A stretch of DNA of 64,000 bases from Ferribacterium limneticum (GCF_020510625.1 NZ_CP075191.1:348001-412000); one strand, 5' to 3'. Shown: positions 26,090 to 36,901, counted from the first letter of the stretch. The notes: generated by a model from the letters alone, not told the origin. Numbers and translations: made by a program.

Positions 26090-26352
26090 GCGAATCCTCC
26101 AGTAGCAAACGTACTCTCATTGGTCGCGTTGTCAGCGACAAGATGGAAAAGACGGTTACCGTCCTCGTTGAGCGTAAGGTCAAGCACCCTATGTATGGCA
26201 AGGTGATGGTTCGTTCGAAGAAGTACCATGCCCATAACGAAGGCAATTCGGCCAAGGCCGGTGATCTCGTTGAGATTGTCGAAACCCGTCCGGTTTCCCG
26301 TACCAAGACTTGGGCTGTGACCAGCGTTCTGGAAAAAGCGATCGTTGTATAA
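26086..26352 (+). CDS. rpsQ: 30S ribosomal protein S17
   Basis: Early 16S rRNA-binding protein; 88 residues. Contains [29 protein letters not shown]. Last gene of the S10 operon; a terminator follows. Confidence 0.97.
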
Positions 26353-26371
26353 CGAAAGTTTTTAAAAACGC

Positions 26372-26401
26372 TTGCGCAGTGATCAAAGAAGCCGGTATAA
26401 T
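26372..26401 (+). promoter_or_regulatory. Promoter-like sequence of the spc operon, inside a terminator
   Basis: TTGCGC (26372-26377), an 18-bp spacer and a perfect TATAAT (26396-26401). The TATAAT is the loop of the adjoining terminator hairpin. It would drive rplN onward. Confidence 0.6.
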
Positions 26402-26414
26402 CCGGCTTCTTTTT
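26386..26414 (+). terminator. Terminator between the S10 and spc operons
   Basis: A perfect 10-bp stem AAGAAGCCGG / CCGGCTTCTT, loop TATAAT, then a T run. It lies in the 153-bp rpsQ-rplN gap. The rest of the gap shows no ORF. Confidence 0.9.
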
Positions 26415-26505
26415 TGCGACTGCCGTCCTGGTGGTTGCGAAGTTGTTCGACCCGTACGGGTTCCAAGACTGACCGCCTGGGCGGATTAAGTTGGAGTTTA
26501 TTTAA

Positions 26506-26874
26506 ATGATTCAGATGCAGACGACTCTGGATGTCGCCGATAACACCGGCGCGCGTTCAGTAATGTGTATCAAAGTGCTGGGTGGATCCAGGCGCCGTTA
26601 TGCGGGCATTGGTGACATCATCAAGGTTAGCATCAAGGATGCTGCCCCGCGCGGTCGTGTCAAGAAGGGTGATGTATATAACGCCGTGGTGGTTCGTACT
26701 GCCAAGGGTGTTCGTCGTCCGGATGGCTCGCTGGTGCGCTTTGATGGCAATGCCGCAGTCCTTCTCAACAACAAGCTCGAGCCGATCGGCACGCGCATCT
26801 TTGGCCCGGTTACGCGCGAACTGCGTACCGAGCGCTTCATGAAGATCGTGTCGCTGGCGCCGGAAGTGCTGTAA
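26506..26874 (+). CDS. rplN: 50S ribosomal protein L14
   Basis: Subunit-interface protein; 122 residues. Starts [20 protein letters not shown] and contains [19 protein letters not shown]. The ATG follows TTGGAGTTTATTTAA. First gene of the spc operon. Confidence 0.98.
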   Translation: MIQMQTTLDVADNTGARSVMCIKVLGGSRRRYAGIGDIIKVSIKDAAPRGRVKKGDVYNAVVVRTAKGVRRPDGSLVRFDGNAAVLLNNKLEPIGTRIFGPVTRELRTERFMKIVSLAPEVL

Positions 26875-26884
26875 GGAACGGATG

Positions 26885-27202
26885 ATGGAAAAAATTCGCA
26901 AAGGCGACGAAATCGTCGTCATTACAGGTAAAGACAAGGGCAAACGCGGCACCGTGCTGCGCCGTGTCGATGATGAGCATGTGCTTGTCGAGGGTGTCAA
27001 TCGTGCCAAAAAGCACGTTAAGCCGAACCCGGTCAAGGGTGTAGCTGGTGGCATCGTGGACAAAGACATGCCTATCCATATCTCCAATGTTGCGCTGTTC
27101 AATCCGGCGACCAAGAAGGCTGACCGTGTCGGCATCAAGGCGCTCGAGGATGGCCGCAAGGTTCGCGTGTTCAAGTCGAACGGCGAACTGGTAAACGCAT
27201 AA
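26885..27202 (+). CDS. rplX: 50S ribosomal protein L24
   Basis: Assembly-initiator protein; 105 residues. The KOW motif is in [19 protein letters not shown]. Two adjacent ATGs (26882 and 26885) are possible; the second is better spaced from AAGGA. Confidence 0.96.
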   Translation: MEKIRKGDEIVVITGKDKGKRGTVLRRVDDEHVLVEGVNRAKKHVKPNPVKGVAGGIVDKDMPIHISNVALFNPATKKADRVGIKALEDGRKVRVFKSNGELVNA

Positions 27203-27211
27203 GGGGTGGTC

Positions 27212-27751
27212 ATGGCGCGTTTGCAACAGTTTTACAAGGACACTATTGTTTCCGATCTGGTCAAACAGTTCAGCTACAAGTCCGTGATGGAAGTTCCGCG
27301 TATCACCAAAATTACCCTGAATATGGGTGTTGGCGAGGCGGTTGCTGACAAGAAAGTTCTGGAAAATGCCGTTGGTGACATGCAGAAGATCGCAGGTCAA
27401 AAGCCGGTTACCACGAAGGCTCGCAAGTCGATCGCCGGCTTCAAGATTCGTGATGGTTATCCGATCGGTTGCATGGTCACCCTGCGTGGTCCTCGCATGT
27501 TCGAATTCCTGGATCGTCTGGTGACCATCGCCCTGCCGCGTGTTCGCGACTTCCGTGGTATTTCTGGCAAGGGTTTTGACGGCCAGGGTAACTACAACAT
27601 GGGTGTCAAAGAGCAGATCATTTTCCCGGAAATTGAGTACGACAAGATCGATGCTCTGCGGGGTATGAATATCAGTATCACCACGACCGCGAAGACCGAT
27701 GCAGAAGCCAAGGCTCTGCTGGCGGCCTTCAAGTTCCCGTTCAAGAATTGA
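27212..27751 (+). CDS. rplE: 50S ribosomal protein L5
   Basis: 5S rRNA-binding protein; 179 residues, E. coli length. Contains [16 protein letters not shown] and [13 protein letters not shown]. The ATG at 27212 is chosen over an in-frame GTG at 27206 because it fits the AAGGGG site and family N-termini. Confidence 0.97.
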   Translation: MARLQQFYKDTIVSDLVKQFSYKSVMEVPRITKITLNMGVGEAVADKKVLENAVGDMQKIAGQKPVTTKARKSIAGFKIRDGYPIGCMVTLRGPRMFEFLDRLVTIALPRVRDFRGISGKGFDGQGNYNMGVKEQIIFPEIEYDKIDALRGMNISITTTAKTDAEAKALLAAFKFPFKN

Positions 27752-27758
27752 GGCAATC

Positions 27759-28064
27759 ATGGCAAAACTTGCTCTGATCAACCGCGAAGAGAAGCGCCGC
27801 AAGATGGTGGCTCAGTACGCTAAGAAGCGCGCTGCCCTGGAGGCGATCATCACCAACGTGAGCCTGTCTGACGAGGAGCGTTATGAAGCCCGTCTGAAAT
27901 TCCAGGCCCTGCCGCGCAATTCCAGTCCGTCCCGTCTGCGCAATCGCTGCCAGCTGACTGGCCGTCCGCGTGGTGTTTTCCGTAAATTCGGTCTGTGCCG
28001 TAACAAGATCCGTGAGCTGGCCTTCAATGGCGAGATCCCGGGTATTGTTAAAGCCAGCTGGTAA
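27759..28064 (+). CDS. rpsN: 30S ribosomal protein S14
   Basis: 30S head protein; 101 residues, the long form without the CxxC zinc site. Ends [28 protein letters not shown]...VKASW. Starts 7 bp after rplE. Confidence 0.97.
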   Translation: MAKLALINREEKRRKMVAQYAKKRAALEAIITNVSLSDEERYEARLKFQALPRNSSPSRLRNRCQLTGRPRGVFRKFGLCRNKIRELAFNGEIPGIVKASW

Positions 28065-28079
28065 TCAGGAGATTCAGAA

Positions 28080-28475
28080 ATGGCTATGAGCGATCCGATC
28101 GCGGACATGCTGACTCGCATCCGCAACGCCCAGCTCGCCGAAAAGGCGTCTGTCTCCATGCCCTCGTCCAAGGTCAAAGTGGCTATCGCTGCCGTGCTCA
28201 AGGATGAAGGCTACGTCGAAGATTTTGCAGTTCGTCAGGCTGACGGCAAGGCAACTCTCGAAATCGCACTCAAGTATTACGCCGGTCGCCCGGTTATTGA
28301 GCGCATCGAGCGTATTTCTAAGCCCGGTCTGCGTATCTACAAAGGCTGCGACGATATTCCGCGTGTCATGAATGGTCTTGGTGTGGCCATCGTTTCTACC
28401 CCGAAGGGCGTCATGACTGACCGCAAGGCTCGCGCCAGCAAGGTTGGCGGCGAAGTCCTTTGCATCGTGGCGTAA
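28080..28475 (+). CDS. rpsH: 30S ribosomal protein S8
   Basis: Primary rRNA-binding protein, repressor of spc translation in E. coli; 131 residues. Starts [18 protein letters not shown] and ends with [20 protein letters not shown]. The ATG follows TCAGGAGATTCAGAA. Confidence 0.98.
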   Translation: MAMSDPIADMLTRIRNAQLAEKASVSMPSSKVKVAIAAVLKDEGYVEDFAVRQADGKATLEIALKYYAGRPVIERIERISKPGLRIYKGCDDIPRVMNGLGVAIVSTPKGVMTDRKARASKVGGEVLCIVA

Positions 28476-28485
28476 GGAGCGAAGC

Positions 28486-29016
28486 ATGTCTCGTATTGGT
28501 AAGAATCCCGTAGTGCTGCCCGCCGGTGTTGAAGTCACCGTCGGTGAGCAGATCGTTGTCAAGGGACCGTTGGGTTCCCTGAAGACGGCCGCTCATTCAG
28601 CAGTCAATGTTGCCGTAGAAGGCCAGAACGTTACCGTTTCCAAGGTCGCTGGTGTAGCTAATGCTGCCGCCATGTGGGGCACCATGCGTGCCAACCTGAA
28701 CAACATGGTGACCGGCGTTTCGAAGGGCTTCGAACGTAAGCTGCAGCTGGTTGGCGTGGGCTACCGTGCCCAGGCTCAGGGCGATACCCTGAATCTGTCG
28801 CTCGGCTTTTCCCATCCCGTGGCTCACAAGATGCCCGCCGGTGTGAAAGTCGAGTGTCCGACCCAGACCGAAATCCTGATCAAGGGTTCGGACAAGCAGC
28901 AAGTCGGTCAGGTTGCCGCCGAGATTCGTGCATATCGCAAGCCGGAGCCCTATAAGGGTAAGGGCGTTCGTTATGCCGATGAAGTGGTGGTTATCAAGGA
29001 AACCAAGAAGAAGTAA
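28486..29016 (+). CDS. rplF: 50S ribosomal protein L6
   Basis: Factor-binding-site protein with duplicated domain; 176 residues. Starts [17 protein letters not shown]; the C-terminal signature [14 protein letters not shown] is present. The start follows TAAGGAGCGAAGC. Confidence 0.98.
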   Translation: MSRIGKNPVVLPAGVEVTVGEQIVVKGPLGSLKTAAHSAVNVAVEGQNVTVSKVAGVANAAAMWGTMRANLNNMVTGVSKGFERKLQLVGVGYRAQAQGDTLNLSLGFSHPVAHKMPAGVKVECPTQTEILIKGSDKQQVGQVAAEIRAYRKPEPYKGKGVRYADEVVVIKETKKK

Positions 29017-29025
29017 GGGTGGCAT

Positions 29026-29382
29026 ATGTTTAACAAGAAGCAAGCGCGTCTGCGCCGTGCCCGCAAAACCCGGGCCAAAATCGCCGAGCTCAAAGCTGTC
29101 CGTTTGTGCGTTAATCGTACGAACTGCCACATTTACGCCCAGATCATTTCGCCTTGCGGCGGTAAGGTTCTGGCTTCGGCTTCCACGCTGGACACCGATG
29201 TCCGTAAGGATGTTGCGAACGGCGGTAACAAGGCTGCTGCCACTACCGTTGGCAAGCTGATTGCCGAGCGCGCCAAGGCCGCCGGTATTGAGCAGGTAGC
29301 CTTTGACCGTTCCGGTCTCCAGTACCACGGACGTATTCAGGCGTTGGCGGAAGCCGCGCGTGAAGGCGGCCTGAAGTTCTAA
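29026..29382 (+). CDS. rplR: 50S ribosomal protein L18
   Basis: 5S rRNA-binding protein; 118 residues. Basic N-terminus [16 protein letters not shown] and the conserved C-terminal [26 protein letters not shown]. Starts 9 bp after rplF. Confidence 0.98.
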   Translation: MFNKKQARLRRARKTRAKIAELKAVRLCVNRTNCHIYAQIISPCGGKVLASASTLDTDVRKDVANGGNKAAATTVGKLIAERAKAAGIEQVAFDRSGLQYHGRIQALAEAAREGGLKF

Positions 29383-29409
29383 CCGACGGCAAAAGGACGA
29401 GGTTAAGAA

Positions 29410-29937
29410 ATGGCTAAACCTGAAAGAAACAAGAAGCCGCAACAGGCTGAAGAGCGCGATGATGGCATGCGCGAGAAGATGGTTGCGGTTAACCGTGTTA
29501 CCAAGGTTGTAAAGGGCGGCCGGATTCTCGGTTTTGCAGCCCTGACCGTGGTTGGTGACGGTGACGGTGGCATTGGCATGGGCAAGGGCAAGTCCCGCGA
29601 AGTGCCGGTTGCTGTCCAGAAGGCAATGGAAGAGGCTCGTCGCAAGATGGCCAAGGTCAGCCTGAAGAGCGGTACCGTTCATCACACCGTGATGGGTCGT
29701 CATGGTGCTACTACCGTGATGATTCAACCGGCTCCCGAAGGTACCGGCATTATCGCTGGCGGCGCAATGCGTGCTGTCTTCGAAGTCGTTGGTGTCACCA
29801 ACGTGGTTGCCAAGGCTCACGGTTCGACCAATCCCTACAACATCGTGCGTGCCACCATCGACGGCCTGTCGAAGGTGAATACGCCAGCCGAAATCGCCGC
29901 CAAGCGTGGTCTTTCGGTGGATCAGATCCAGGGGTAA
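29410..29937 (+). CDS. rpsE: 30S ribosomal protein S5
   Basis: Fidelity protein; 175 residues. The S5 signature is in [34 protein letters not shown]. The C-terminus has [16 protein letters not shown]. Followed 3 bp later by rpmD. Confidence 0.98.
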   Translation: MAKPERNKKPQQAEERDDGMREKMVAVNRVTKVVKGGRILGFAALTVVGDGDGGIGMGKGKSREVPVAVQKAMEEARRKMAKVSLKSGTVHHTVMGRHGATTVMIQPAPEGTGIIAGGAMRAVFEVVGVTNVVAKAHGSTNPYNIVRATIDGLSKVNTPAEIAAKRGLSVDQIQG

Positions 29938-29940
29938 GTC

Positions 29941-30123
29941 ATGGCTGACAAGAAAATCAAAGTGACGCTCGTCAAGAGCGTTATCGGCACCAAGCAAGAC
30001 CATCGGGCTACCGTCAAGGGCCTTGGTCTGCGCAAGCTGAATAGTTCTTCTGAGCTTGAGGATACGCCGGCTGTTCGCGGCATGATCCAGAAGGTTCAGT
30101 ATCTCGTTAAGGTTGAGGGTTAA
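29941..30123 (+). CDS. rpmD: 50S ribosomal protein L30
   Basis: Small 60-residue protein. [28 protein letters not shown] matches the family. Three bp separate it from each neighbour. Confidence 0.97.
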   Translation: MADKKIKVTLVKSVIGTKQDHRATVKGLGLRKLNSSSELEDTPAVRGMIQKVQYLVKVEG

Positions 30124-30126
30124 GCC

Positions 30127-30561
30127 ATGCGTCTGAATACCATCAAGCCGGGCGAAGGTTCCAAGAAAGCAGCCAAGCGTGTTGGCCGTGGCATTGGTTC
30201 CGGTCTGGGCAAGACCTGCGGTCGTGGCCACAAAGGTCAGAAGTCGCGTTCCGGTGGCTTCCACAAGGTTGGCTTCGAGGGCGGTCAAATGCCTTTGCAG
30301 CGTCGTCTGCCGAAGCGTGGCTTCAATTCGCTGACTCGTGCGCGCAACTACGAAGTTCGCCTGACCGATCTGGAGCGTCTGCCGGTTGACGAAATCGATC
30401 TGCTTGCGCTGCAAGTGGCCGGTATCGTTCCGGGTGATGCTCTTTCCGCCAAGGTGGTCTTGTCCGGCGCGATCAGCCGCAAGGTTGTCCTGAAGGGTGT
30501 TGGCGCGACCAAAGGTGCCAAGGCTGCTATCGAAGCAGTCGGTGGCTCGGTCGCTGAGTAA
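30127..30561 (+). CDS. rplO: 50S ribosomal protein L15
   Basis: 144 residues, E. coli length. Starts [22 protein letters not shown] and contains the Gly/Arg-rich [19 protein letters not shown]. Lies directly before secY. Confidence 0.98.
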   Translation: MRLNTIKPGEGSKKAAKRVGRGIGSGLGKTCGRGHKGQKSRSGGFHKVGFEGGQMPLQRRLPKRGFNSLTRARNYEVRLTDLERLPVDEIDLLALQVAGIVPGDALSAKVVLSGAISRKVVLKGVGATKGAKAAIEAVGGSVAE

Positions 30562-30581
30562 GACAGGGAAAGGTTAGAACG

Positions 30582-31904
30582 TTGGCAGCAAATCCCAATA
30601 CCGTTGGCAAAGGTGGCAAGTTCGGCGATCTCAAGCGCCGGCTTTGGTTCCTGCTGGGGGCACTCGTTGTGTACCGCATCGGCGCCCATATCCCGGTTCC
30701 GGGTATTGACCCCAACGCTCTAGCCGATCTTTTCAATTCGCAGAAGGGTGGCATCCTGGGCATGTTTAACATGTTCTCTGGTGGCGCCCTGTCGCGATTC
30801 ACGATTTTTGCATTGGGGATCATGCCGTACATCTCGGCGTCGATCATCATGCAACTGATGAGTGTCGCTAGCCCGCAGCTTGAAGCTCTCAAAAAAGAGG
30901 GTGAGGCAGGCCGCCGCAAGATCACTCAATACACCCGCTACGGCACAGTAATCCTCGCGCTGTTCCAGGGTTTGGGGATTGCTGTAGCACTTGAAGCACA
31001 GGCAGGTCTGGTTAACGACCCTGGCTTTATGTTCCGCTTGACGACTGTTTCAACACTGCTGACCGGTACGATGTTCCTGATGTGGCTGGGTGAGCAGATT
31101 ACCGAGCGTGGTTTGGGTAACGGTATTTCGATCATCATTTTTGCTGGTATTGCAGCCGGTTTGCCGAATGCAATTGGTGGTCTGCTTGAGTTGGTCCGTA
31201 CCGGTGCGATGCATCCGCTGACCGCCCTGATCATCTGTGTTCTCGTTGTTGCGGTTACCGGATTTGTCGTCTTCGTCGAGCGTGGCCAGCGGAAAATTCT
31301 GGTCAATTACGCCAAGCGTCAGGTCGGAAACAAGATTTACGGTGGACAGAGTTCGCACCTACCACTGAAGCTGAACATGTCGGGCGTTATCCCACCGATT
31401 TTTGCATCTTCCATCATCCTGTTCCCTGCGACTGTCGCCAATTGGTTCGGTTCCAGTGAGTCGATGCACTGGCTGAAGGATGTTGCCGGTACGCTGTCCC
31501 CGGGACAGCCGATCTACGTGATGCTTTACGCCTCGGCTATCGTGTTTTTCTGCTTCTTCTACACCGCCCTTGTGTTCAATTCCAAGGAAACGGCAGACAA
31601 TCTGAAGAAGAGCGGTGCGTTTGTGCCCGGTATTCGCCCAGGTGAACAGACTGCACGCTACATCGACAAGATTTTGATGCGCTTGACCCTGATTGGGGCT
31701 GCTTACATCACTGTTGTTTGTCTGTTGCCCGAATTTTTGATCCTGAAATGGAACGTGCCGTTCTATTTCGGTGGAACGTCACTGCTTATCATCGTAGTTG
31801 TAACCATGGACTTCATGTCTCAGGTTCAAGCCTATGTAATGTCGCATCAATATGAAAGCCTGCTGAAGAAAGCAAACTTCAAAGGCGCACCTATGATCAA
31901 GTAG
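30582..31904 (+). CDS. secY: Preprotein translocase subunit SecY
   Basis: Channel subunit of SecYEG; 440 residues with about ten hydrophobic segments. Signatures include [24 protein letters not shown] and the cytoplasmic loop [20 protein letters not shown] sequence near residue 230. Translation must start at a TTG (30582), after AAAGGTTAGAACG; no in-frame ATG fits. A TTG start may tune its level. Confidence 0.97.
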   Translation: MAANPNTVGKGGKFGDLKRRLWFLLGALVVYRIGAHIPVPGIDPNALADLFNSQKGGILGMFNMFSGGALSRFTIFALGIMPYISASIIMQLMSVASPQLEALKKEGEAGRRKITQYTRYGTVILALFQGLGIAVALEAQAGLVNDPGFMFRLTTVSTLLTGTMFLMWLGEQITERGLGNGISIIIFAGIAAGLPNAIGGLLELVRTGAMHPLTALIICVLVVAVTGFVVFVERGQRKILVNYAKRQVGNKIYGGQSSHLPLKLNMSGVIPPIFASSIILFPATVANWFGSSESMHWLKDVAGTLSPGQPIYVMLYASAIVFFCFFYTALVFNSKETADNLKKSGAFVPGIRPGEQTARYIDKILMRLTLIGAAYITVVCLLPEFLILKWNVPFYFGGTSLLIIVVVTMDFMSQVQAYVMSHQYESLLKKANFKGAPMIK

Positions 31905-31913
31905 TAATCAGGC

Positions 31914-32132
31914 ATGGCGAAAGAAGATTACATTGAGATGCTAGGCGAGGTTATTGAAAACCTCCCGAATGCGACCTTCAAAGTCAGGCTGGAAAACGGA
32001 CACATAGTGCATGGGTTCATTTCCGGAAAAATGCGGATGCATTACATCCGCATCCTTCCCGGAGACAAAGTGACCGTGCAATTGACACCGTATGATTTAA
32101 CCAAGGCCCGGATCGTTTTCCGGACCAAGTAA
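31914..32132 (+). CDS. infA: Translation initiation factor IF-1
   Basis: A-site-binding OB-fold factor; 72 residues. Contains [58 protein letters not shown]. The position between secY and rpmJ is normal for betaproteobacteria. Confidence 0.98.
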   Translation: MAKEDYIEMLGEVIENLPNATFKVRLENGHIVHGFISGKMRMHYIRILPGDKVTVQLTPYDLTKARIVFRTK

Positions 32133-32207
32133 AAAGTTCTCTACGCAATAAACCGCAGGGCAAGGAAACACGGCTGCTTCCAAGCTCTCGCAGACGAGGA
32201 GTGAAAC

Positions 32208-32321
32208 ATGAAAGTCCAACCTTCAGTGAAGCGCATCTGCCGCAACTGCAAAGTTATCCGCCGCAAAGGTGTCGTGCGCATCATTTGCAAGGATCCGCGT
32301 CACAAACAGCGCCAGGGTTAA
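32208..32321 (+). CDS. rpmJ: 50S ribosomal protein L36
   Basis: Only 37 residues. Zinc-ribbon ligands C11, C14, C27 and H32 are all present, so this is the zinc-binding form. The ATG follows ACGAGGAGTGAAAC. Lies between infA and rpsM. Confidence 0.97.
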   Translation: MKVQPSVKRICRNCKVIRRKGVVRIICKDPRHKQRQG

Positions 32322-32372
32322 TTCCCTGTCCAGTTCGGCATTTGTTAATTTTCGAAATAGTGGAGTGATTCA

Positions 32373-32735
32373 ATGGCCCGTATTGCAGGGGTAAACATTC
32401 CGAACCATCAGCATGCAGAAATCGCCCTGACGGCGATCTTCGGCATCGGCCGTACCCGCGCACAGAAAATCTGTGACGCAGCCGGCGTTGGTCGTAACGT
32501 AAAAATGAAAGACCTGTCCGATTCGGACATGGATCGTCTGCGTGACGAAGTTGGCAAGTTCACCGTTGAAGGTGACCTGCGCCGCGAAGTCACCATGAAC
32601 ATCAAGCGCCTGATGGACCTCGGTTGCTACCGTGGCCTGCGCCATCGCAAGGGTCTGCCTTGCCGTGGTCAGCGCACCCGTACCAATGCTCGTACCCGCA
32701 AGGGCCCGCGCAAGGCCATCGCTGGCAAGAAGTAA
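32373..32735 (+). CDS. rpsM: 30S ribosomal protein S13
   Basis: Head protein contacting the 50S; 120 residues. Starts [22 protein letters not shown]; the C-terminal [22 protein letters not shown] is typical. The ATG follows GTGGAGTGATTCA. First of the alpha-operon genes. Confidence 0.98.
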   Translation: MARIAGVNIPNHQHAEIALTAIFGIGRTRAQKICDAAGVGRNVKMKDLSDSDMDRLRDEVGKFTVEGDLRREVTMNIKRLMDLGCYRGLRHRKGLPCRGQRTRTNARTRKGPRKAIAGKK

Positions 32736-32747
32736 TAGGGACAGAAC

Positions 32748-33137
32748 ATGGCAAAGACTGCTACCAAAGTTCGCAAAAAGGTTAAGAAGAACGTTGCTGA
32801 GGGCATCGCCCACATTCACGCATCGTTCAACAACACCATCATCACCATTACCGACCGTCAGGGCAACGCTCTGTCTTGGGCTACTTCCGGTGGTGCCGGC
32901 TTCCGCGGTTCGCGTAAGTCGACTCCGTTCGCAGCCCAGGTTGCGGCTGAAGCTGCTGGCAAGGCCGCTCAGGAATGTGGCGTCAAGAACATTGAAGTCC
33001 GTATCAAGGGCCCCGGTCCTGGTCGTGAATCCTCCGTCCGCGCGCTTAACGCGCTGGGCATGAAGATTACTTCCATTTCGGACGTGACGCCGGTGCCGCA
33101 CAACGGTTGCCGTCCGCCTAAAAAGCGCCGCATCTAA
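32748..33137 (+). CDS. rpsK: 30S ribosomal protein S11
   Basis: Platform protein; 129 residues, E. coli length. Contains [20 protein letters not shown] and ends [17 protein letters not shown]. 12 bp after rpsM. Confidence 0.98.
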   Translation: MAKTATKVRKKVKKNVAEGIAHIHASFNNTIITITDRQGNALSWATSGGAGFRGSRKSTPFAAQVAAEAAGKAAQECGVKNIEVRIKGPGPGRESSVRALNALGMKITSISDVTPVPHNGCRPPKKRRI

Positions 33138-33149
33138 GGAGAAAGACAA

Positions 33150-33779
33150 GTGGCTCGTAATCTCGATCCGAAATGCCGTCAGTGCCGCCGCGAAGGCGAA
33201 AAGCTGTTCCTGAAGGGCGAAAAGTGTTTTACCGACAAGTGTGCCATTGAGCGTCGTTCGTACGCGCCGGGCCAGCACGGTCAAAAATCTGGTGCCCGTT
33301 TGTCTGACTACGGCGTTCACTTGCGCGCTAAGCAGAAGATTCGCCGCGTTTATGGCGTTCTTGAAGGCCAGTTCCGCAAGACGTTTGCCGAAGCTGACCG
33401 CCGCAAGGGCCAGACCGGTGAAAACCTGCTGCAATTGCTCGAAGCCCGTCTGGACTCCGTTGCATACCGTATGGGTTTTGGTGCTTCCCGTTCAGAGTCT
33501 CGCCAAGTGGTCCGCCACAACGGTATTCTGGTAAACGGCAAGCGCGTGAATATTCCGTCGTTCATCGTCAAGCCGGGTGATGTTGTCCAGCTGACTGATC
33601 GCGCACGTGCTTCCCTGCGTTGCAAGGCTGCTCTTGAAGCTGCCGAGTCCCGCGGTTTCCCGGAGTGGATCTCCGTGGACGTCAAGGAGGGCAAGGGCAC
33701 GTTCAAGGCCATGCCGCAGCGCTCCGAATTGCCGGCGACCCTGAACGAAGGTCTCGTCATCGAACTTTACTCGAAGTAA
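33150..33779 (+). CDS. rpsD: 30S ribosomal protein S4
   Basis: Primary 16S rRNA-binding protein; 209 residues. The N-terminal segment carries C11, C14, C27 and C32-region cysteines (KCRQCRREGEKLFLKGEKCFTDKC), a zinc-knuckle type N-terminus. The S4 domain includes LEARLDSVAYRMGF. Starts at GTG after AAGGAGAAAGACAA. Represses the alpha operon in E. coli. Confidence 0.97.
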   Translation: MARNLDPKCRQCRREGEKLFLKGEKCFTDKCAIERRSYAPGQHGQKSGARLSDYGVHLRAKQKIRRVYGVLEGQFRKTFAEADRRKGQTGENLLQLLEARLDSVAYRMGFGASRSESRQVVRHNGILVNGKRVNIPSFIVKPGDVVQLTDRARASLRCKAALEAAESRGFPEWISVDVKEGKGTFKAMPQRSELPATLNEGLVIELYSK

Positions 33780-33802
33780 GCACTGAGCAGAGGATCTAGC
33801 CC

Positions 33803-34777
33803 ATGCAAAGCAGTGGACTTCTCAAACCCCGCATCATCGACGTGCAGAGCGTTTCGCCCGTGCAAGCCAAGGTGGTCATGGAGCCGTTCGAACGCGGCTA
33901 TGGCCATACCCTTGGTAACGCCTTGCGTCGCATTCTGCTCTCTTCGATGGTCGGTTATGCACCGACCGAAGTCGGCATCGACGGCGTGCTCCATGAGTAC
34001 TCCACCGTTGACGGCGTGCAGGAAGATGTCGTTGATATCCTTCTTAATCTGAAGGGCATCGTCTTCAAGTTGCACAACCGTGACGTGGTCAACCTCAAGC
34101 TAGCCAAGGAAGGCGAAGGCGCCGTCCGCGCTGGCGATATCGAGTTGCCGCACGATGTTGAGATCATCAACCCGGAACACGTGATCGCTCACCTCGCACC
34201 CGGCGGCAAGCTCGCCATGGAAATCAAGGTCGAGAAGGGTCGCGGCTACGTGCCGGGTAATGTCCGTAACCTGGGTGATGCCAAGACCATCGGCAAGCTG
34301 GTTCTGGACGCTTCGTTCAGCCCGATCCGTCGCGTTGCTTATGCGGTCGAAAGTGCCCGCGTCGAACAGCGTACCGATCTGGACAAGCTGATTGTTGATA
34401 TCGAAACCAACGGCGTTGTCGAGCCGGAGGAAGCCATCCGCTACGCAGCTCGCGTGCTGATGGAACAACTCTCCGTGTTCGCCGATCTGGAGGGTACCGC
34501 TCCTGTGGCTGAGGCTTCCAAGCCGGCTCAGGTTGATCCGGTTCTGCTCCGTCCGGTGGATGATCTCGAGCTGACGGTTCGTTCCGCGAACTGCCTGAAG
34601 GCCGAGAACATCTACTACATCGGCGATCTGATCCAGCGTACCGAGAATGAACTTCTCAAGACCCCGAATCTGGGTCGCAAGTCGCTGAATGAGATCAAGG
34701 AAGTGTTGGCCGCACGCGGTCTGACGCTCGGCATGAAACTGGAAAATTGGCCGCCCGCCGGTCTGGAAAAGGCGTAG
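33803..34777 (+). CDS. rpoA: RNA polymerase alpha subunit
   Basis: 324 residues. The N-terminal assembly domain contains [24 protein letters not shown] linker around residues 233-248 joins it to the C-terminal domain, which ends ... [28 protein letters not shown] and contacts UP elements and activators. Followed by rplQ. Confidence 0.98.
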   Translation: MQSSGLLKPRIIDVQSVSPVQAKVVMEPFERGYGHTLGNALRRILLSSMVGYAPTEVGIDGVLHEYSTVDGVQEDVVDILLNLKGIVFKLHNRDVVNLKLAKEGEGAVRAGDIELPHDVEIINPEHVIAHLAPGGKLAMEIKVEKGRGYVPGNVRNLGDAKTIGKLVLDASFSPIRRVAYAVESARVEQRTDLDKLIVDIETNGVVEPEEAIRYAARVLMEQLSVFADLEGTAPVAEASKPAQVDPVLLRPVDDLELTVRSANCLKAENIYYIGDLIQRTENELLKTPNLGRKSLNEIKEVLAARGLTLGMKLENWPPAGLEKA

Positions 34778-34833
34778 GCCTTTTTCAACCCGGGTCGTCA
34801 AGGGACGCCTGCAGAACATAGAAAGGATTAACC

Positions 34834-35235
34834 ATGCGTCACCGCAATGGACTTCGCAAACTGAACCGTACCAGCAGCCATCGCCTCGCGATGCTGCGCA
34901 ACATGACCGTTTCCCTGCTCAAGCACGAGGCTATCAAGACCACGTTGCCGAAGGCCAAGGAACTGCGCCGTGTTGTTGAACCGATGATCACCCTGGGTAA
35001 GAACCCGACGCTGGCTAACAAGCGTCTGGCCTTCGACCGTCTGCGCGACCGCGATATCGTGGTCAAGCTGTTCGCAGAAATCGGCCCGCGTTATGCAACC
35101 CGTCCGGGTGGCTACCTTCGCATTCTGAAGTGTGGCTTCCGCGTCGGCGACAATGCCCCGATGGCATTCGTCGAGTTGCTTGACCGTCCGGAAGTGACCG
35201 AAGCGGTTGAGATCGAGGAATCTGCAGCTGAATAA
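34834..35235 (+). CDS. rplQ: 50S ribosomal protein L17
   Basis: 133 residues. Starts [24 protein letters not shown]; the family block [21 protein letters not shown] follows. Last gene of the alpha operon, ahead of a terminator. The Glu-rich C-terminus goes slightly past the E. coli protein. Confidence 0.98.
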   Translation: MRHRNGLRKLNRTSSHRLAMLRNMTVSLLKHEAIKTTLPKAKELRRVVEPMITLGKNPTLANKRLAFDRLRDRDIVVKLFAEIGPRYATRPGGYLRILKCGFRVGDNAPMAFVELLDRPEVTEAVEIEESAAE

Positions 35236-35253
35236 GCTGTTGAGACCTTAAAT

Positions 35254-35282
35254 AAAAAAGCCAGTCATTGACTGGCTTTTTT
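35254..35282. terminator. Bidirectional terminator after rplQ
   Basis: Palindrome GCCAGTCA-T-TGACTGGC is flanked by A and T runs on the two sides. It can terminate the alpha operon from the left and the phosphatase gene from the right. Confidence 0.93.
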
Positions 35283-35302
35283 ATTGGCTATGCCTTTTCT
35301 GA

Positions 35303-36844
35303 TCATGGGCACTCGATCAGCATCAGTGAGATATCGTCACTCGCCAGGCAGCCGTTCTGATGCACTTTCAGGGCCGCTTCAATCTTGGCAAATCGTTCTT
35401 TTGGCGAGCTGTTTGTCGCAGACTCGATCAGGCCGGAACTGCCGAATTGAACGCCATCCTTGTCCGTGGCTTCCAAAAGACCATCCGAGCATAAGGCGAG
35501 TTGGCTTTCCGGTTCCCAGGTAAATACTCTTGGCTGGCCTCCAAGTTCATTGCTGCCGACAATGCCTAGCGGCAGGTTGTCTGACGGGAAGGTGCTGGCG
35601 ACCCGCCCCCAGCGATCGAACAGGAAGGCTTCCGGAGTGCCTCCCACCCAAATTTCGCCTTTCCGCTCGCCTTCGTTGAGGCAGACGAGCGTTATGGCGA
35701 CAAAGCGCCCGACCGGCATGGACTCCTTCAACTGCTGGTTCAACTCGAGGACTATTTCCTGGATTGAACGGTTGAGTTTGGTCATCCGGTAAAAGAGAGC
35801 CAGCACAGGGAGCACGCTGATCGCTGCGGTTAATCCGTGTCCGGTGGCATCCGCGAGCAGGGCATAGAGGTGTCCATCCTGGGAACGAGCGGCGGCGACA
35901 ATGTCTCCGCTGAAGTGCTCGGCTGGGATGACCTTGTAACAGAGGCGTTTATCCTGAAGGCCGCTGCGGTGGAGTTGTTTTTCCATCAGGCGGAGCGCCA
36001 GTTGCTGCTCTGTCTGGGTCTGGTCGTAGTAATCCTGCAGTTGGTGGGCGTTCTCGCGCAGCTTTTGCTCAGTTTGTTTCCGCTCGGAAATATCGCGGAT
36101 CACACTGATGATCATGCGTTGATTGTCGAGGGTGACCTGACTGACCGAGATGGTTGCCGGGAAGCGGTGGCCGTCCTTGTGTGTCGCGACGACTTCTTGC
36201 TCCTGTGCGGCCACCAGCAACGGCTCGTCCGCATCAATCGAACGAACGCTGTGCTGGTCCGTGGCTCCCTGCTGAACCGGTATCAGCACTGATGTGTGCT
36301 GCCCGATGAGCTCGGATGATGGCCAGCCGAAAATCCGCTCTGTCGACTGATTGACTGAGACAACCATGCCTTCTTCGTTGGTGGTAACGATGGCATCAAG
36401 AACGTTGTCTGAAATTGCCTGAACCCGGCGCAGCGAATCGATGGATTGCTGTTGCATGGTTAGCGACCGTTGCATCGAGCGCAACTTGGCTTCCAGCACG
36501 ACAAAATTGATTGGCTTGGTGAGGTAGTCGTCGGCACCTGCGTCCAGGCCTTCGACGAGATTTTCATCACGATTCAGGGCGGAGAGGAAGATGACCGGCG
36601 TCCAGCGGTCGCGAGTCATGGCTTTGATCCGACGCGCTGCTTCAAAGCCGTCCATGACCGGCATCATGATGTCGAGCAGCACCAGGTCTGGCGATTCCGA
36701 CTCAAACCGGCGCACGGCTTCCTCGCCGTTTTCGGCCAGAATGACTTCATGCCCCAGTTTCTTGAGGAAAACCTGAAGTATGTGCAGGTTGGTGCGGTTG
36801 TCATCAACCGCCAGGACCTTCATTTTGTTCATTACCGAAATCAT
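35303..36844 (-). CDS. Response regulator with PAS and PP2C (SpoIIE/RsbU-type) phosphatase domains
   Basis: 513-residue signalling protein. A receiver domain (about 8-125) has acidic D14-D15, phosphoacceptor D58 and K110. A PAS domain spans about 143-255 (SDNVLDAIVTTNEEGMVVSVNQS). A short coiled-coil linker with QTEQ repeats leads to a PP2C-like phosphatase domain (about 300-513) with SGDIVAAA, ADATGHG and SDDISLML motifs. Phosphorylation of D58 probably controls dephosphorylation of an unseen anti-sigma antagonist or other target. No cognate kinase is adjacent. The start is ambiguous (36844, 36832 or 36823); no clear ribosome site is visible. Confidence 0.9.
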   Translation of the reverse strand: MISVMNKMKVLAVDDNRTNLHILQVFLKKLGHEVILAENGEEAVRRFESESPDLVLLDIMMPVMDGFEAARRIKAMTRDRWTPVIFLSALNRDENLVEGLDAGADDYLTKPINFVVLEAKLRSMQRSLTMQQQSIDSLRRVQAISDNVLDAIVTTNEEGMVVSVNQSTERIFGWPSSELIGQHTSVLIPVQQGATDQHSVRSIDADEPLLVAAQEQEVVATHKDGHRFPATISVSQVTLDNQRMIISVIRDISERKQTEQKLRENAHQLQDYYDQTQTEQQLALRLMEKQLHRSGLQDKRLCYKVIPAEHFSGDIVAAARSQDGHLYALLADATGHGLTAAISVLPVLALFYRMTKLNRSIQEIVLELNQQLKESMPVGRFVAITLVCLNEGERKGEIWVGGTPEAFLFDRWGRVASTFPSDNLPLGIVGSNELGGQPRVFTWEPESQLALCSDGLLEATDKDGVQFGSSGLIESATNSSPKERFAKIEAALKVHQNGCLASDDISLMLIECP

Positions 36845-36880
36845 GATCGACTAATGCTGTGGGGCCGGATTGGGGCGTTC

Positions 36881-36901
36881 AATATCACTAGCTGTGATAT
36901 T
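36881..36901. promoter_or_regulatory. 21-bp inverted repeat upstream of the phosphatase gene
   Basis: AATATCAC-N5-GTGATATT lies 37-57 bp before the first possible start of the REC-PAS-PP2C gene. Placement fits an operator, though it could form an RNA hairpin. The binding protein is unknown. Confidence 0.5.
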
